In this document: positions 31,787 to 42,974 of the stretch, piece by piece
Layout of the letters: the number at the start of each line of letters is the position of its first letter
Position numbering within the stretch: position 1 is the stretch's first letter
Origin: Lucinisca nassula
Lineage: Eukaryota; Mollusca; Bivalvia; Lucinida; Lucinidae
DNA: 64,000 nucleotides
NCBI GenBank assembly: GCA_963580285.1
Contig: OY757011.1
Coordinates: 116,059,037-116,123,036 of the forward strand
Direction: 5' to 3'
The notes under the pieces: model-generated
What the model was told of the DNA's origin: nothing
Seen by the model: the letters and a program-made list of their open reading frames with translations, nothing else
Database searches by the model: none
Made by a program: the position numbers and the translations under genes

Positions 31787-34770
31787 CATTACGGTAACAC
31801 ACCTGTGGGACATAGAGCCTTTTTTTCACATCTCAAAATGGCTTCTGTTCTGATGAAAATCTTTGATATTTTTCTCATTTATACTGCAAACAAAAGGTTG
31901 TGGGTGTTCGTTTAAACCGCCTCATTGAGGCGGTTCTGACGAGTACCCACAACCTATGTCTTCGAGCAGAAATAAGAACAAGAGGGCCATGATGGCCCTG
32001 GATCCGTCACCTGATCCATAGTGTAACAAGTTGGCCCCGGGGAGGGCCATTACTGGTCCCCGGGCTATAATCTGCATAATCTAGAGGTCTAAAAGGTGAA
32101 GCTTCATACGCAATATCAAAGACCGGAGCCTTCTGGTTTCAGACAAGAAGATATTTGAAAGTTTTCCTTATATAAGTCTATATAAAACCTGTGGGACCCA
32201 GGATTGGGAGGGCTATAATTTGAACAATCCACAAGACGAAGCTTCATACAAGATATCAAAGACCTTGGCCTTCTGATTTCAGACAAGAAGATTTTCAAAG
32301 GTATACCCAATTAAGTCTATGTAAAACAAGTGGGCCCCGCGTGGGGCCCATTTTTGGTCTCAGGGAAATAATTTGAAAAAGGTTTGGTAGAGATCCACTG
32401 GATGAAGCTTCATACCAATTTCAAAGACCTTGGCCTTCTAATTTCAGACAAGAACATTTTCAAAGGTTTTCCCTATATAAGTCTATATAAAACCAGTGGG
32501 CACCAGGGTGGGCCCATTTTTGGCCCCAGGGCTATAATTTGAACAATCATGGAAGAGGTCTACTAGACAAAGCTTCACACCAAATATCAAAGAACTAGGC
32601 CTTGTGATTTCAGACAAGAAGATTTTTAAAGGTTTTTCCCTATATAAGTCTATGTAAAACCAGTAGGCCCCGGGAAGGGTCCATTTTTGGCCCCAGGGCT
32701 ATAATTTGAACAAGCTTATTAGAGGTCCACAAGATGAAGCTTCATACCAAATATCAAAGACCTAAGCCGTCTGGTTTCAGTAAAGGAGATTTTTAAAGAT
32801 TTTCCCTATATAAAAGATAGAAGTGGAGGCAATGATCAGTCTTGCCCCTTGGCACCAGGGCTATAATTTGAACAACCTTGGTCGAGATCCACCAGATGAA
32901 TCTTCATACCAAATATCAAAGAACAGAGCCTTATGGTTTCAGATAAGAATATTTATAAACATTTTCCCTATATATGTAATACCAATGGGCCCCTCAGAGG
33001 GGGCATTTTTTGGCCCCAGGGCTATAATTTGAACAATCTTGGTAGAGGTCCACTAGACGAAGCTTCATATCAAATATCAAAGACCTGAGCCTTCTGGTTT
33101 CAGAGGAGAAGATTTTTAAAGATGTTCCCAATATAAATCCATGTAAAACCAAAGGGCCCCGGGGCAGGGGCATTTTTGACCCAAGGGCTATTATTTGAAC
33201 AATCTTGATAGAGGTGCACTAGATGAAGCTTCACACAAAATACCAAAGACCTGGGCCTTGCAGTTTCAGAGAAGAAGATTTTTTAAGGTTTTTCCTATAT
33301 AAGGCAATGAAAAACCAAAGGGCCCTGGGGTGGTGCAATTTTGGTGCCTTTTGACCCAATGGTTATAATTTGAACAATCTTGGTAGAGGTACACTAGATA
33401 AAGCTACACACCAAATATCAAAGACCTGGACCATGCTGTTCCAGAGAAGATTTTTTAAGATTTTTCCTATGCAAGTCAATGTAAAACCAAAGGGCTCTGG
33501 GGCGGGGGCATTTTTGGCCCCAGGGCTATAATTTGAACAATCTTCACAACACGAAGCTTCGTACTAAATTTCAAATACCCCAGCCTTCTGGTTTCAGAAA
33601 AGAAGATTTTTAAAGGTTTTCCCTATACAAGTCTTATGTAGAATCGAAGGGCCCCGGGGCAGGGGCATTTTTGCACCAGGGCAATAATTTGAACAATCTT
33701 CATAAAGGTTCACAAGACGAAGCTCCATACCAAATATCAAACACCTGAGACTTCTAGTTTCAGAAAAGAAGATTTTTAATGTTTTTTCCTATATAAGTCT
33801 ATGAAAACCAAAGGTCCCCAGGCGGGGGCATTTTTGGCCCCAGGGCTATAATTTGGACAATCTTGATAGAGGTCCATAAGACGAAGCTTCTTTCCAAATA
33901 TCAAACATCTGAGCCTTCTGGTTTCAGAAAAGAAGATTTTTGAAGATTTTCCCTATATAAGTCTATGTAAAACCAGTGGGCCCTGGGGCAGGAGCATTTT
34001 TGGCCCCAGGACTATAATTTGAATAATCTTGATAGAGATACACAAGATGAAGCTTCATACCAAATATCAATTACTTGAGCCTTCTGGTTTCAGAGAAGAA
34101 GTTTTTTAAAGATTTTCCAAATATAAGTCTATGTAAAACTAAAGGGCCCCGGGCGGGGGCATTTTTTACCCCAGGGCTATAATTTGAACAATCTTGATAG
34201 AGGTCCATTAGACAAATATCAAAGACCTGGGCCTTGTGGTTTCAGAGAAGAAGAGTTTTAAAGATTTTCCCTATATAAGTTTGTGTAAAACCAAAGGGCC
34301 CCGGGGCGGGGGCATTTTTGGCCCCAGGGCTATAATTTGAACAATCTTGGTAGAGGTCCACTAGATGAAGCTTCATACCAAATATCAAAGACCTGGGCAA
34401 TGCAGTTTCAGAGTAGAAGATTTTTTAAGTTTTCAGTAAAAAAAAATCTATTTTTGGCTCCTGTGACCTAGATGTGCAACGGACCAGAACCATTTGAACA
34501 ACTTTGAAAGGGGACCGCCTAAGGATCATTCCTGTGAAGTTTGGTCAAATTTTGATCAGTGGTTTAGGAGGAGATGTCGTTTGAAGAAAAAGTTTACACA
34601 TGGATGGGCGGACACACGCACGGACGACGGACAAAAAGTGATCCCAAAAGCTCACCTCGTCACTACATGACAGGTGACCTAAAAATAATGTATACCCCCA
34701 TAAACCCCAGTTTTCTCTATATAAAGTGGGGTTTAGGGGGTGTTCATTTCACAGACTTGTTATCATGATG
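31787..34770. mobile_element. H2 element split by P1b
   Basis: Left part 31787-31976: CATTACGGTAACACACC, TTGTGGGTGTTCGTTTAAAC, GCAGAAATAAG. Right part 34686-34770: TAATGTATACCCCCATAAAC, TATAAAGTGGGGTTTAGG and CACAGACTTGTTATCATGATG. Both match unbroken H2 copies such as 59305-59584. A short type B scrap precedes it (31740-31775). Confidence 0.83.
31977..34685 (+). mobile_element. pearl-like element P1b with about 165-bp tandem array
   Basis: Left AACAAGAGGGCCATGATGG, right AAAGCTCACCTCGTCACTAC + ATGACAGGTGACCTAAAAA. Its array of about 14 units is the P1a unit but more diverged between copies. Microsatellite remnant GGACACACGCACGGACGACG. Same left and right ends as P1a. Confidence 0.83.
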
Positions 34771-34775
34771 TGTAT

Positions 34776-36232
34776 CAGGGCTCGAGAAAATGCTGGTTTC
34801 CCGGTTCCGGACCGACTTTGCCATCCATAAACCGATTTTGACTTCAGAAGAAGATTAAAAAATCGGTCCATAATTCTATAACATTTAAAAAAAAATTGGT
34901 TCGAAAATTTTTGCTTAATCATTATGTTGAAAAAACAAGCTGACCTTTTGCCACTGATAATCCAAGCATGTATACAAAAACATCCTACAGCACAAGGTGT
35001 TAGACCGGTTGATTATCTAACTAGGTGAAAATCGGACAAGTCCACGTCGGGTTCTTTGATCTTATCGCAGCGAAATTTGACCCGTGTGTCAAGATTATTA
35101 ATCCGTGAACACTGGCCTCAGGTGTAACGGCAAGCTGGCAAGGTGAGAAAATTAAGTCAATCAATGCAGGACATATGCTAGTTTGTTTACACAAGTCATT
35201 AATTTATGGCTTACTATAGAACTGGTATTTGAATATATTTTTTTTTCACAGGGCGCAATTTTCAATACACACCTGTCATGTCTGAATATTGCGTGTTATG
35301 CCTTCAAGGGAAAATGCCTTATTTCACCCATTCTAAATGATATTTTTATTTAAGAAATGAGCTCCATTGAAACCAATAACGTAAACCACGTGTGTGTTAC
35401 GCCCTTGAATGAATTAAAATGAAACCGCATGACGTGATTTTCCGATCACGTGGCTTCAATATCTGTCGCAATTTGTAGACAAAGCGATTTGTTTCAGGCT
35501 TGTGTAATCGTAAAATATGTATTTATATTCTTTAAAACTCGGTTCGGCCATGTAAGATTTTCAATGACTCTCGTTCGACCATGTATTTGTTCGAGAGTAA
35601 AGAAATGTTTTTCGATTTTTTAACCCGTTCAAAACGTTTTTTTTTTTAGAAATATGCTCTATTAAAATCAATGACATAAAACAGGTGTATGTGTGTTACG
35701 TCCCTGACTGCATTAATGTGTATTGTGTAAACAGAAACCGTATGACGTCATTTTCCGACCACGTGGCTGCCATATCGGTCGCCATTTGTAAACAAAGCAA
35801 TTTGGGCAAAATAAAATGCGTAAAATAAGAGAAATATTTTAAAGGTTTTAAAAAGGGAAAAAAAATATAGGGACCATCGAACTGGTCTCTGACTGCCCCA
35901 TGTAGGTTGTTTCCCTTTAGTAGTCTTCAGGTTCGGAGTGACCCGGATATTGGGAAAATGAAAGTAGCTGAAAACTGGCGTAGAAAATGAAAGTAGATGA
36001 CATATTAACGATGTGATCAATAATTGCTGTTTATAATCGAGATACTGGTGCTCATATCCGTTTACAAGTGTAAGAGGAACATCGGTATGTCATTCGTTAC
36101 GCTAACAACACATTTTGAAATCGCAAATCGCCAATGGCGTTTACGGAAATTACAGACACCGATCGGCAATTTCCGTAATTTTTGGCGAAATCTGGCAGGA
36201 CCGATTTTGATTCTTCAGTTTCTCGAGCCCTG
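34776..36232. mobile_element. hAT-like non-autonomous element with 8-bp target duplication
   Basis: CAGGGCTCGAGAAA begins and TTTCTCGAGCCCTG ends it. ATGTGTAT flanks both sides (34768-34775, 36233-36240). An 8-bp duplication with CAGGG-type ends is the hAT signature. The inside has two diverged direct repeats about 290 bp apart (near 35356 and 35647: GAAACCGCATGACGTGATTT / GAAACCGTATGACGTCATTT). No transposase frame is visible. Confidence 0.8.
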
Positions 36233-36240
36233 ATGTGTAT

Positions 36241-36436
36241 GTACTTCAAGCAAACAATGTCCACCCAGATGAGACAATGCATTCTGCAGCATATGATCTG
36301 GGTCTAGAAAGTAGGCCTTGTGCCCCAAAAATGGCAGGCTAAGTAGATAAATAAGTTAGGGCAATCTTATAGACCACTGTCTTGTTAAGACTTGGTTGGT
36401 TAGCTGATTAACAGCTTAATGGTCCAAACATCACTA
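36241..36436. other. intron with a hairpin-core scrap
   Basis: AAGCAAACAATGTCCACCCAGAT and ATGATCTGGGTCTAGA look like decayed arms of the shared core. Otherwise unassigned. Confidence 0.4.
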
Positions 36437-37821
36437 TTAACCCTTGTTCTTCTGAATTTACTATATAGTTCTAGTGCTGCTGGCTGAGTATTTTTTGGTA
36501 ATCTTGTAAAATGTGGGTATTATGTTTTAGGTAAGATTGTTGACAATATTTGATGTTTAGATGTTGACATGTTATATATCATTGTAAAGGTATTATATTG
36601 TACTTTGAGAATTTTTATATTTTTTCATTAATGTCCACTTACCTGTAAAATATTAATTAGTTAATTAAGGTAAAGGTAATAAAAAGTAATAAAATGCAAT
36701 AAAATGCTGTAAAACCTGTGTTATTTCTTTCAATACCATGTTGTTTTGTGATATTTTTGTGCCAGTTCGATTTTGTGGCCTGTAGAAAAAAAATTCGGGT
36801 TCTCAGGTGTGACGAGAAAGTCTAGCATCAAAGGTTAAAAGTACAGGTAAGTTAAGTTTTTTTTTTCCAAAATATAAGACATCTGCATATTGAAAACAGC
36901 AATTTTATCCTGCAATGAACCACTAATGAGGTAAAACCTCATGTACATGTGATGCAAAATTGTAAACAATCCAATTTTGATATCAGCATGTATGCGGAGA
37001 CCATTTACCTGTAAAATTAATTAATTAAGGTAAAGGTATGATAAAATTTGAAAAAGCCACAAAATACCTGTCAAAATTAGTTTTCTTTCCTTCAAAGTCC
37101 TGGTATCATTGTGAAAATATAAATACTGTCTTTTCTTAAAATTTTCACACCCATAAAGCTACTCAGGTAAGAATGTTCGGTCAAACATCAAAGGAAATAA
37201 ACACAGGTGTGTTCACTGAATTTTTCAAAATGGTAGTTTTTCACTGTGCGAGCCAGCAGACCCATCCTTTGGATTCTTTTTAAAGAAGCCAACTTGTTTT
37301 TTCACATTATGGACTTAGTCTGCAATACTGGGGTCATCTGGCAGCCCCGTAGCCTCGGAAATGCCACGCACACCTGTAAATTGGTACCGTGATGGCTGGG
37401 CATCTCCTTCGGCCCATATCGAAGGAGTCTTCATCCCCTGAATAACGGTCTTCTCTGTCACAATTTATTTTGGCCGATTAAAAGCCTTCATTTCCAACCA
37501 GCTGTCGGAATTCACATTTAAATCGGTGAAAACTGACACATGTGTGTCGAGTATGTCGCCATTTTTAATTCAGGTACGCTTCCGAATTCTAATTGGACGT
37601 GACTTACCTGTAAAAACCAATAATATCGTCCGATATGCGGAAACGTTATTTCTGATGTTCATAGCAACCGACCGAAGCATCAAAAGTAGGCGGCGTTTCA
37701 TTGGTTAAAGGATATATGCAGGTATAAACCGGTACCGGTGAATCCGGATTATTCCGGGAGCCGCCATACGGCCTGGGCCTGTGAGACCGGATTATTCCGG
37801 GACCCGCAGAACAAGGGTTAA
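36437..37821. mobile_element. 1.4-kb TTAA element with type A-like ends
   Basis: TTAACCCTTGTTCTTCTG at the left and CGCAGAACAAGGGTTAA at the right: TTAA target plus a 10-base CCCTTGTTCT inverted end. The inside is unlike the 210-bp elements: diverged repeats with TTACCTGTAAAAT and TTAATTAAGGTAAAGGTA at about 36649 and 37008, and near the right end ACCGGATTATTCCGGGA twice (about 37742 and 37788). No open frame longer than about 60 codons. It may be a deletion derivative of a larger piggyBac-like transposon. Confidence 0.6.
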
Positions 37822-37851
37822 GGTCCTATTGAGCTAGTGATTTTACCCAAC

Positions 37852-38125
37852 CATTACGAAAACATGCCCATACAAATACATTGTAAATTTTACCGCCGAA
37901 ATAACCAAAATTTTAAGTTGAAAAATTGTGATATTTTTTTTTATTTCTGCTCAAAATATAGATTCTGGGTACCTATCGCCTTGGTGGACATTTCTAACAA
38001 GGACCCACAATCTATATTTTAGAGCAGAAATAAGAAAAATAAGGTTTACCCCTGTAAACCCAAGTTTTACTACATAAAAGTGGGGTTCAAGTGGGTCAAA
38101 ATTGTATAGGCGTGTTTTCGCGATG
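37852..38125. mobile_element. H1 hairpin MITE
   Basis: CATTACGAAAACATGCC to GGCGTGTTTTCGCGATG. The central hairpin is weakened (GATTCTGGGTACCTATCGCC against GGACCCACAATC). Confidence 0.8.
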
Positions 38126-38254
38126 CATACTTTATCAAAATTACCCTTTAATAAGGCAAAGCAAGCATAGCATCCTCTTGCAACTGCATACAACTCATCA
38201 ACATCTAAATCCAATCTGAATACGTTAAGACCTATTAAGCGATTATAGATTACC

Positions 38255-39170
38255 TTCAATGCTTCTACGACAATCAGTTTGTCTACTATCTTGGTCACAA
38301 GGTTTTAATGTTAAGTCCATTGTGACATTGACCTTTGACCCAGGATATTGCAAATCAATAGGGTTCATCCTCTCTCTATGCATTTGTGGAAGGTTTGATG
38401 ATTCCAAGATGATGGCTTTGTCTTCTATCCTATTCATAATGTTTTATGCAACAAGTCCATTGTGACCTTGACTGTTGACCCTTTAACTTGAAATCCAATA
38501 GGCTTCATCCTGTCTCCATGGGGAACATTTGTGAAAGGTTTGATGCTTCTATGATGATAGCTTTGTCTTCTATCCTGTTCACAAGGTTTTTAATGTCATG
38601 TCCATCATGACCTCGACCTTTGACCTTGATAATCAATAGGGTTCATCCTCTCTCCAACTCCATGGGAAACATTTGTGGAAGATTTGATGCTTCTATGATG
38701 ATAGCCTTGTCTTCTATCTTGTTCACAAGGTTTTTAATGCTGAGTCCACTGTGACCATGACCTTCGACCATTGACGAATTCTGGTTTTTAATGTCAAGTC
38801 CATTGTGACCTTGACCTTTGACCATGAAAATCAATAGGGTTCATCCTCTCTCCATGGGGAACATTTATGGAAGGTTTGATGCTTTTATGATGATTACTTT
38901 GTCTTTCTATTGTGACCTTGACCTATGACCCCTGACCTTGAAAATCAAGAGGGTTCATCCTCTCTCCATGGGGAACATTTGTGAAAGGTTTGATGTTTCT
39001 ACGATGATAGCTTTGTCTTCTACCCTGTTCACAAGGCTTTTACTGTCAAGTCCATTGTGACCGTGACCTTTGGCCAATGACCTTGAAAATCAATAGGGTC
39101 CCCTCATTACATGAGGGAAGATTTGTGGAAGGTTAAATGCTTCTATGACGATAGCACTGACTTAGATTAC
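38255..39170 (-). repeat. about 140-bp tandem array (pearl-type interior)
   Basis: About six units marked by TCCATTGTGACCTTGACC, AATCAATAGGGTTCATCC, TCTCTCCATGGGGAACATTT and GATGATAGCTTTGTCTTC. GACCTTTGACC-rich units resemble those of P5 in reverse. I could not find the AACAAGAGG end. Confidence 0.7.
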
Positions 39171-39438
39171 ACTCACATGCCAGGCACACACGGCAGCGAT
39201 GCTTTATCCCAATTACAACTTTGTTGCAAGAGGATAATTAGACAAGTCTGATGAGATTTGATTTTTTTTTTAAGGTGTCTTTAGTTCGTACCATGAATAG
39301 ATGTGCCATTCCTCAGTTTCTCTCAAACAAAATTTCTCTTCAGCCCGTATCTCATCATGTTTGAGTCAGGATAAAAATAAAGTCTGCACTTCCATGGTGG
39401 CAGAAGATAATATATGGAATGCATGAACACAACAACAT
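39171..39438. other. intron, nothing recognised
   Basis: No repeat ends or exon signals. A T tract lies near 39261-39272. Confidence 0.5.
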
Positions 39439-39552
39439 CTACCCAGTGGGCACATTACATCTAAGCAACGTTGCATCAACGTCGATGCAACGTCATGACG
39501 TTGCATCGACGTTGATACGATGTTGCATAAACCTTGTGTGCCTGCTGGGTAG
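39439..39552. mobile_element. palindromic element built on ACGTTG steps
   Basis: CTACCCAGTGGGCACA and TGTGCCTGCTGGGTAG are the inverted ends. The inside is a palindrome of GCAACGTTGCATCAACGTCG type steps around CATGACG. Elements with CCCAGCRGGCACA ends and CAACGTTG interiors are common in animal genomes. Confidence 0.75.
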
Positions 39553-39672
39553 GATTTATATAAGTCTAGGGGATAATTATCCTTGCTCCTCCTCCCCCTC
39601 ATTATCTGAAGCTATTATTCCGATTATGAATTTGATTATCACATCTGTGTTACATACGGCATTCTTACATAT

Positions 39673-39969
39673 CATCACAAAAACACGCCTATATAATTTT
39701 GACCCCCTTGAACCCCACTTTTATATAGTAAAACTGGGGTTTACAGGGGTGAACCTTATGTTTCTTATTTCTGCTATTTTTCATATTTCTGATCTAAAAT
39801 AAAGATTGTGGGTACTCGTTAGAACCGCCTCAATGAGGCGGTTTTAACGAGTACCCACAATTTATACTTTGCGAAGAAATGAGAAAAATATCACATTTTT
39901 TCATCCTAAAATTTTCTTTTTTCGGCAGTGAAGTTTACAATGTATTAGCATAGACGTGTTTTCGTAATG
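39673..39969. mobile_element. H1 hairpin MITE, complete
   Basis: CATCACAAAAACACGCC to GACGTGTTTTCGTAATG. Central stem GTGGGTACTCGTTAGAACCG with AACGAGTACCCAC opposite. Confidence 0.87.
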
Positions 39970-40154
39970 TCTTCAAAATGGTTTCTTTTTTATGAGAATT
40001 TGTGATATTTTTCTTATTTATATCCCAAACATAGGCTGTGGGTGCACGTTACCCACAACATATGTCTTGGAGCAGAAATAGAGAAAACAATGTTTACCCC
40101 CAATGACCCCAAAGTTTAGAGGGGTGATGATTTCACGGACTTGTCGACATGATG
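39970..40154. mobile_element. H2 element abutting H1, hairpin shortened
   Basis: AAAATGGTTTCTTTTTTATG, GGCTGTGGGTGCACGTTACC + CACAAC, TTGGAGCAGAAATAG, then TTTAGAGGGGTGATGATTTC and CGACATGATG. The inner stem with the CCGCCTC loop is deleted, leaving GTGGGTGCACGTTACCCAC. Confidence 0.7.
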
Positions 40155-40162
40155 GGCTCGAC

Positions 40163-41029
40163 ATACCTGCCAACTTTTCAAATTTTTCATGGGGGAGATT
40201 CTGATTTTTCAATGGAATAAAGCGCGGTGAATATTTTCCCCAAAATTTCCATGGGGGAGATTTTTTTTTTTCAAACTAGTAGACACACTCCAGTCCACTA
40301 GGACAATCAGAAAAATTGCATGTTTACATTTTATGTATTATCCAATAAATCACTGGTATAATACTTAAGCTTCAATAATTAACAGTATTTGCAATAACTA
40401 AAGATTGTCTGAATACATGAGTCTGAGATTAGGTTCATTTACTCAGAAACAGTTTTCATGCAATTACAAGAAGTGCTTAATGTCTGACTATAACAGCCTT
40501 TATTTTGCAAAACAATTGCTTCTGGAGTGTTAGAAAACTCATTACCAAATAATAATACAATTCTTAGTTTGAGAGATAAAAACTACGATTTTCGTAGTCA
40601 CGAAAATATGTGACATTGCTCATTCATAGGTAAATACTTACTTTCATTACATCTGGGAGAGATTAAATAATTGTTCAAACATACTTACATGAAAAGATCA
40701 GCAAAGGGCATCCCTGTTCATGCTCATACAGATCAGCTGATACAGATAGAAAACTGTTGGCAACTTGCATTTGTTTGTGGGTACTGGGTAATCTATCAAT
40801 GGGTTAAAGCTAAAAATATACTCAGTGTTTTTCCATCTCCAAAAAAGATAGTGAAGAAATCCAAGATATTCCAAATAACTATCCACAAACAATATGGCTG
40901 ATAAAAATACCAAGCGTGAGGAGGTGGAAAAATCGTGATTTTTGCCTTATTTTGGCAACACGATCGTGAGGTCAAAATGCATGGAAAAATCGTGAAACTC
41001 ACTCCTAATGGGTGAAAGTTGGCAGGTAT
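40163..41029. mobile_element. hAT-like element, ATACCTGCCAACTTT ends
   Basis: ATACCTGCCAACTTTTCA at the left, TGAAAGTTGGCAGGTAT at the right. GGCTCGAC (40155-40162) and GGCTCGAT (41030-41037) make an 8-bp target duplication with one change. Inside, CATGGGGGAGATT occurs twice near the left end. No transposase frame is seen. Confidence 0.7.
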
Positions 41030-41076
41030 GGCTCGATCATGAGCCCTTATTGTATGAATACTGGGCAGATATTTCT

Positions 41077-41240
41077 GAGCTATTTTCCCACCAGTTAGTG
41101 CTTACCTTTCATACAGACTATCTTCCATTAACCCCATTTTCTCTTTGGTGGAGTTTAGAGGGGTGATCATGTCATGGACTTGTTGACATGATGAGCTATT
41201 TTCCCACCAATCAGTGCTTACCTTTCATACAGACTATCTT
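41077..41240. repeat. 48-bp direct repeat containing a lectin-exon donor
   Basis: GAGCTATTTTCCCACCAGTT.. to CAGACTATCTT at 41077-41124 is repeated at 41193-41240 with about three changes. The second copy holds the real exon end and donor of 41222-41425; the first holds a duplicated GAAAG|GTAAGC. Between them is an H2-type right end (CCCCATTTTCTCTTTGG, GGACTTGTTGACATGATG). Confidence 0.85.
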
Positions 41241-41425
41241 CTTCTTTGTGCTCCCGTCGGAAGACGTAAGGCTGTTTGTACTTCCATCAATAACAACTTT
41301 ATCACCCAGGGAAGGATTAGCCAGATTTTTTTCAGTAAAGAAAACCTTAGAGTGGTCTGACAACCAGACATAAGCACCATTCGCCTGTCGTTCAGCATTT
41401 AGGAATACTTGATCTGTTGAACTTA
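41222..41425 (-). CDS. first C-type lectin domain, C-terminal exon
   Basis: 204 bases, phase 1 at both ends; acceptor TTACTTATTTCAG|TA, donor ATGAAAG|GTAAGC. It encodes SSTDQVFLNAERQANGAYVW and on to KKKIVCMKG. AYVWLSD matches the WIGL strand of C-type lectin domains and IVCMK the last strand with the final cysteine. The cysteine expected shortly before it, and any EPN or WND-type calcium motif, are absent. So this is a degenerate lectin-like domain, probably structural. Joined to 43462-43626 it gives about 123 residues, a normal size for the fold. Confidence 0.82.
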
Positions 41426-41434
41426 CTGAAATAA

Positions 41435-41527
41435 GTAATTTACAGTAAATGTAATAATGAAATATGTAATTTACAGTAAATGTAATAATGAAATATGTAA
41501 TTTACAGTAAATGCAATAATGAAATAT
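41435..41527. repeat. 31-bp tandem repeat, three copies, at the exon acceptor
   Basis: GTAATTTACAGTAAATGTAA + TAATGAAATAT repeated three times; the third copy has one change. It ends 10 bases upstream of the lectin exon in gene sense, so it occupies the branch-point zone of that intron. Confidence 0.9.
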
Positions 41528-41561
41528 CAGCTGACACGACAGAAATGAGCCTTAGCATTCT

Positions 41562-41789
41562 TTAACCCATTTAGTACCAGAAACCCCAAACTGGTAACCT
41601 GGCAAACAGTGCATGCCCAGATCAGACGCCACATCATGCGGTGTCTGATCAGGGCCTACACTGTTTGCTAAAGGTTCAGCCATTCTCCTAATAAATTTTG
41701 AAGAAAAAACAACCTGGCACCCCTAAATTATGACATGGACTCCTGCTATATATAAGGAGGAAGATTCCATTTGGTACAAAAAGGGTTAA
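41562..41789. mobile_element. type B TTAA element
   Basis: TTAACCCATTTAGTACCAG to TTTGGTACAAAAAGGGTTAA; core GATCAGACGCCACATCATGC...GGTGTCTGATC. Its right TTAA is also the left TTAA of the next element. Confidence 0.87.
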
Positions 41790-42226
41790 CCCTTGTTCTG
41801 CTGAATATATTTATTTGTCACACCCATTTCGGACTGTCAACTAATCAAATTGCTTATAATGTTTGTTTGTATTGGAGTTTAATGCTATTTAGGTCATTTT
41901 TGAGCCGGACAGTTTACCTATCCACACTTTTCCTGGGCAAGCTTATACGTAAGTGGTTAACCAGTACAGTGCACATTCTTTCGCCAGAAACAGACAACTG
42001 CCCTGCTTGAATCAGCAGAAGGGAGAGAATGACGGTAGAAAAGATTTCATCATCAATCTCCATCAAAGAATGTTGCCGACTCCAGCAGGTATTGAAATAA
42101 TGTATTGATTCCAATTCACGAACTGAATGACAAACAGTGTAGTTCCTGATCAGATGGCTTCTGAAGAAGCCATCTGATCCGGATCTGCACTGTTTGCAAA
42201 GGTAGTGTCAGCAGGACAAGGGTTAA
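41786..42226. mobile_element. type A TTAA element split by a SINE
   Basis: TTAACCCTTGTTCTGCTGAA ... CAGCAGGACAAGGGTTAA. The left third ends at about 41858 and resumes at about 42103 with ATTCACGAACTGAATGACAA and the core ATGGCTTCTGAAGAAGCCAT. Confidence 0.85.
41860..42102 (-). mobile_element. SINE nested in a type A element
   Basis: TGTTTGTTTGTATTGGAGTT (tail, reversed), CTGGGCAAGCTTATACGTAA, GTTAACCAGTACAGTGCACA, GGGAGAGAATGACGG, TTTCATCATCAATCTC and GTTGCCGACTCC. Parts match the SINE at 55237-55425. The tRNA head is missing. Confidence 0.6.
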
Positions 42227-42465
42227 GTTATGATCTTCAAATGCATTTACAGTCAGCTGATAAGGGTAAGCATATGACTTTTTGCAAGAAAAAAACCTCA
42301 AATTCTCTTTTACTATTTGCCCTCCATATTAACTGCATTGTAACATACCATACTCTATTAACATGTAAGATTCTGGTGAGATGTATCCTTTTTCTCACAA
42401 AAGGCATCAATATTATGTAACAATATTATTTTCCTTAATCAACGTCTATAGTATAATGTTATTAA
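42227..42465. other. intron, nothing recognised
   Basis: CCATATTAACTGCATTGTAA is shared with 25762, otherwise no signal. Confidence 0.5.
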
Positions 42466-42962
42466 CCAAGTAATTTAGTATTGGCCCAGTTACAGGTCCG
42501 AGGTCTAGTGTATTGGCCCCTCAAGGCTGAAGGCCAGGGGCAGATACATAAAACCAAGGACCTATAACAGGACAAATACAGAAATACTCGGTTAATGACA
42601 ATTTTATTAATCAACTTCAATAAAATTGACCCTTTTTGTTTTTGTATTGGCCCTCCTTTTCTCGTATTGGCCATCTTTTTCCTGTATTGGCCCTCTTTAT
42701 CCATATTGGTCCTCTTTGCCATCTGTATAATGCAGGCAGTTTTGGCTATATAAATTCTACACTATTGTGGTTGATTAATAATATAATGTTATTTATCAAG
42801 TATTTCCGTATTGGCCCAGGTACAGGTCAGAGGTCTGCTGCGTTGGCCTGAGGCCGAAGGCCGAGGTTGCCCGGCCCAATGCAGCTGACCGAGGACCTGT
42901 AACTGGGTCAATAAGAAAATACTTGATTAATAACATTATATTATTAATCATTGATTAATAAC
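42466..42962. mobile_element. type J TIR elements and a GTATTGGCC short repeat
   Basis: 42466-42620: ACCAAGTAATTTAGTATTGG, TTACAGGTCCGAGGTC, closing ATACTCGGTTAAT. 42636-42725: five copies of a ~21-bp step (GTATTGGCCCTCTTTTTCT). 42771-42962: ATAATGTTATTTATCAAGTA to TACTTGATTAATAACATTAT, with GGCCGAAGGCC in the middle. A further ATTGATTAATAACATTATATTATTAATC run follows. Confidence 0.7.
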
Positions 42963-42974
42963 ATTATATTATTA

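Noticed and set aside
39419..39802. Plus-strand open frame of 127 codons
   Set aside because: It crosses the ACGTTG palindrome and an H1 element; not coding.
40689..40736. 48-base phase 1-1 exon candidate (ATCAG|CT ... TCAT|GTAAGTATG) between the two lectin domains
   Set aside because: It lies inside the hAT-like element 40163-41029, which is bounded by target duplications, so it is unlikely to be an ancient part of the protein. Transcript data could reverse this.
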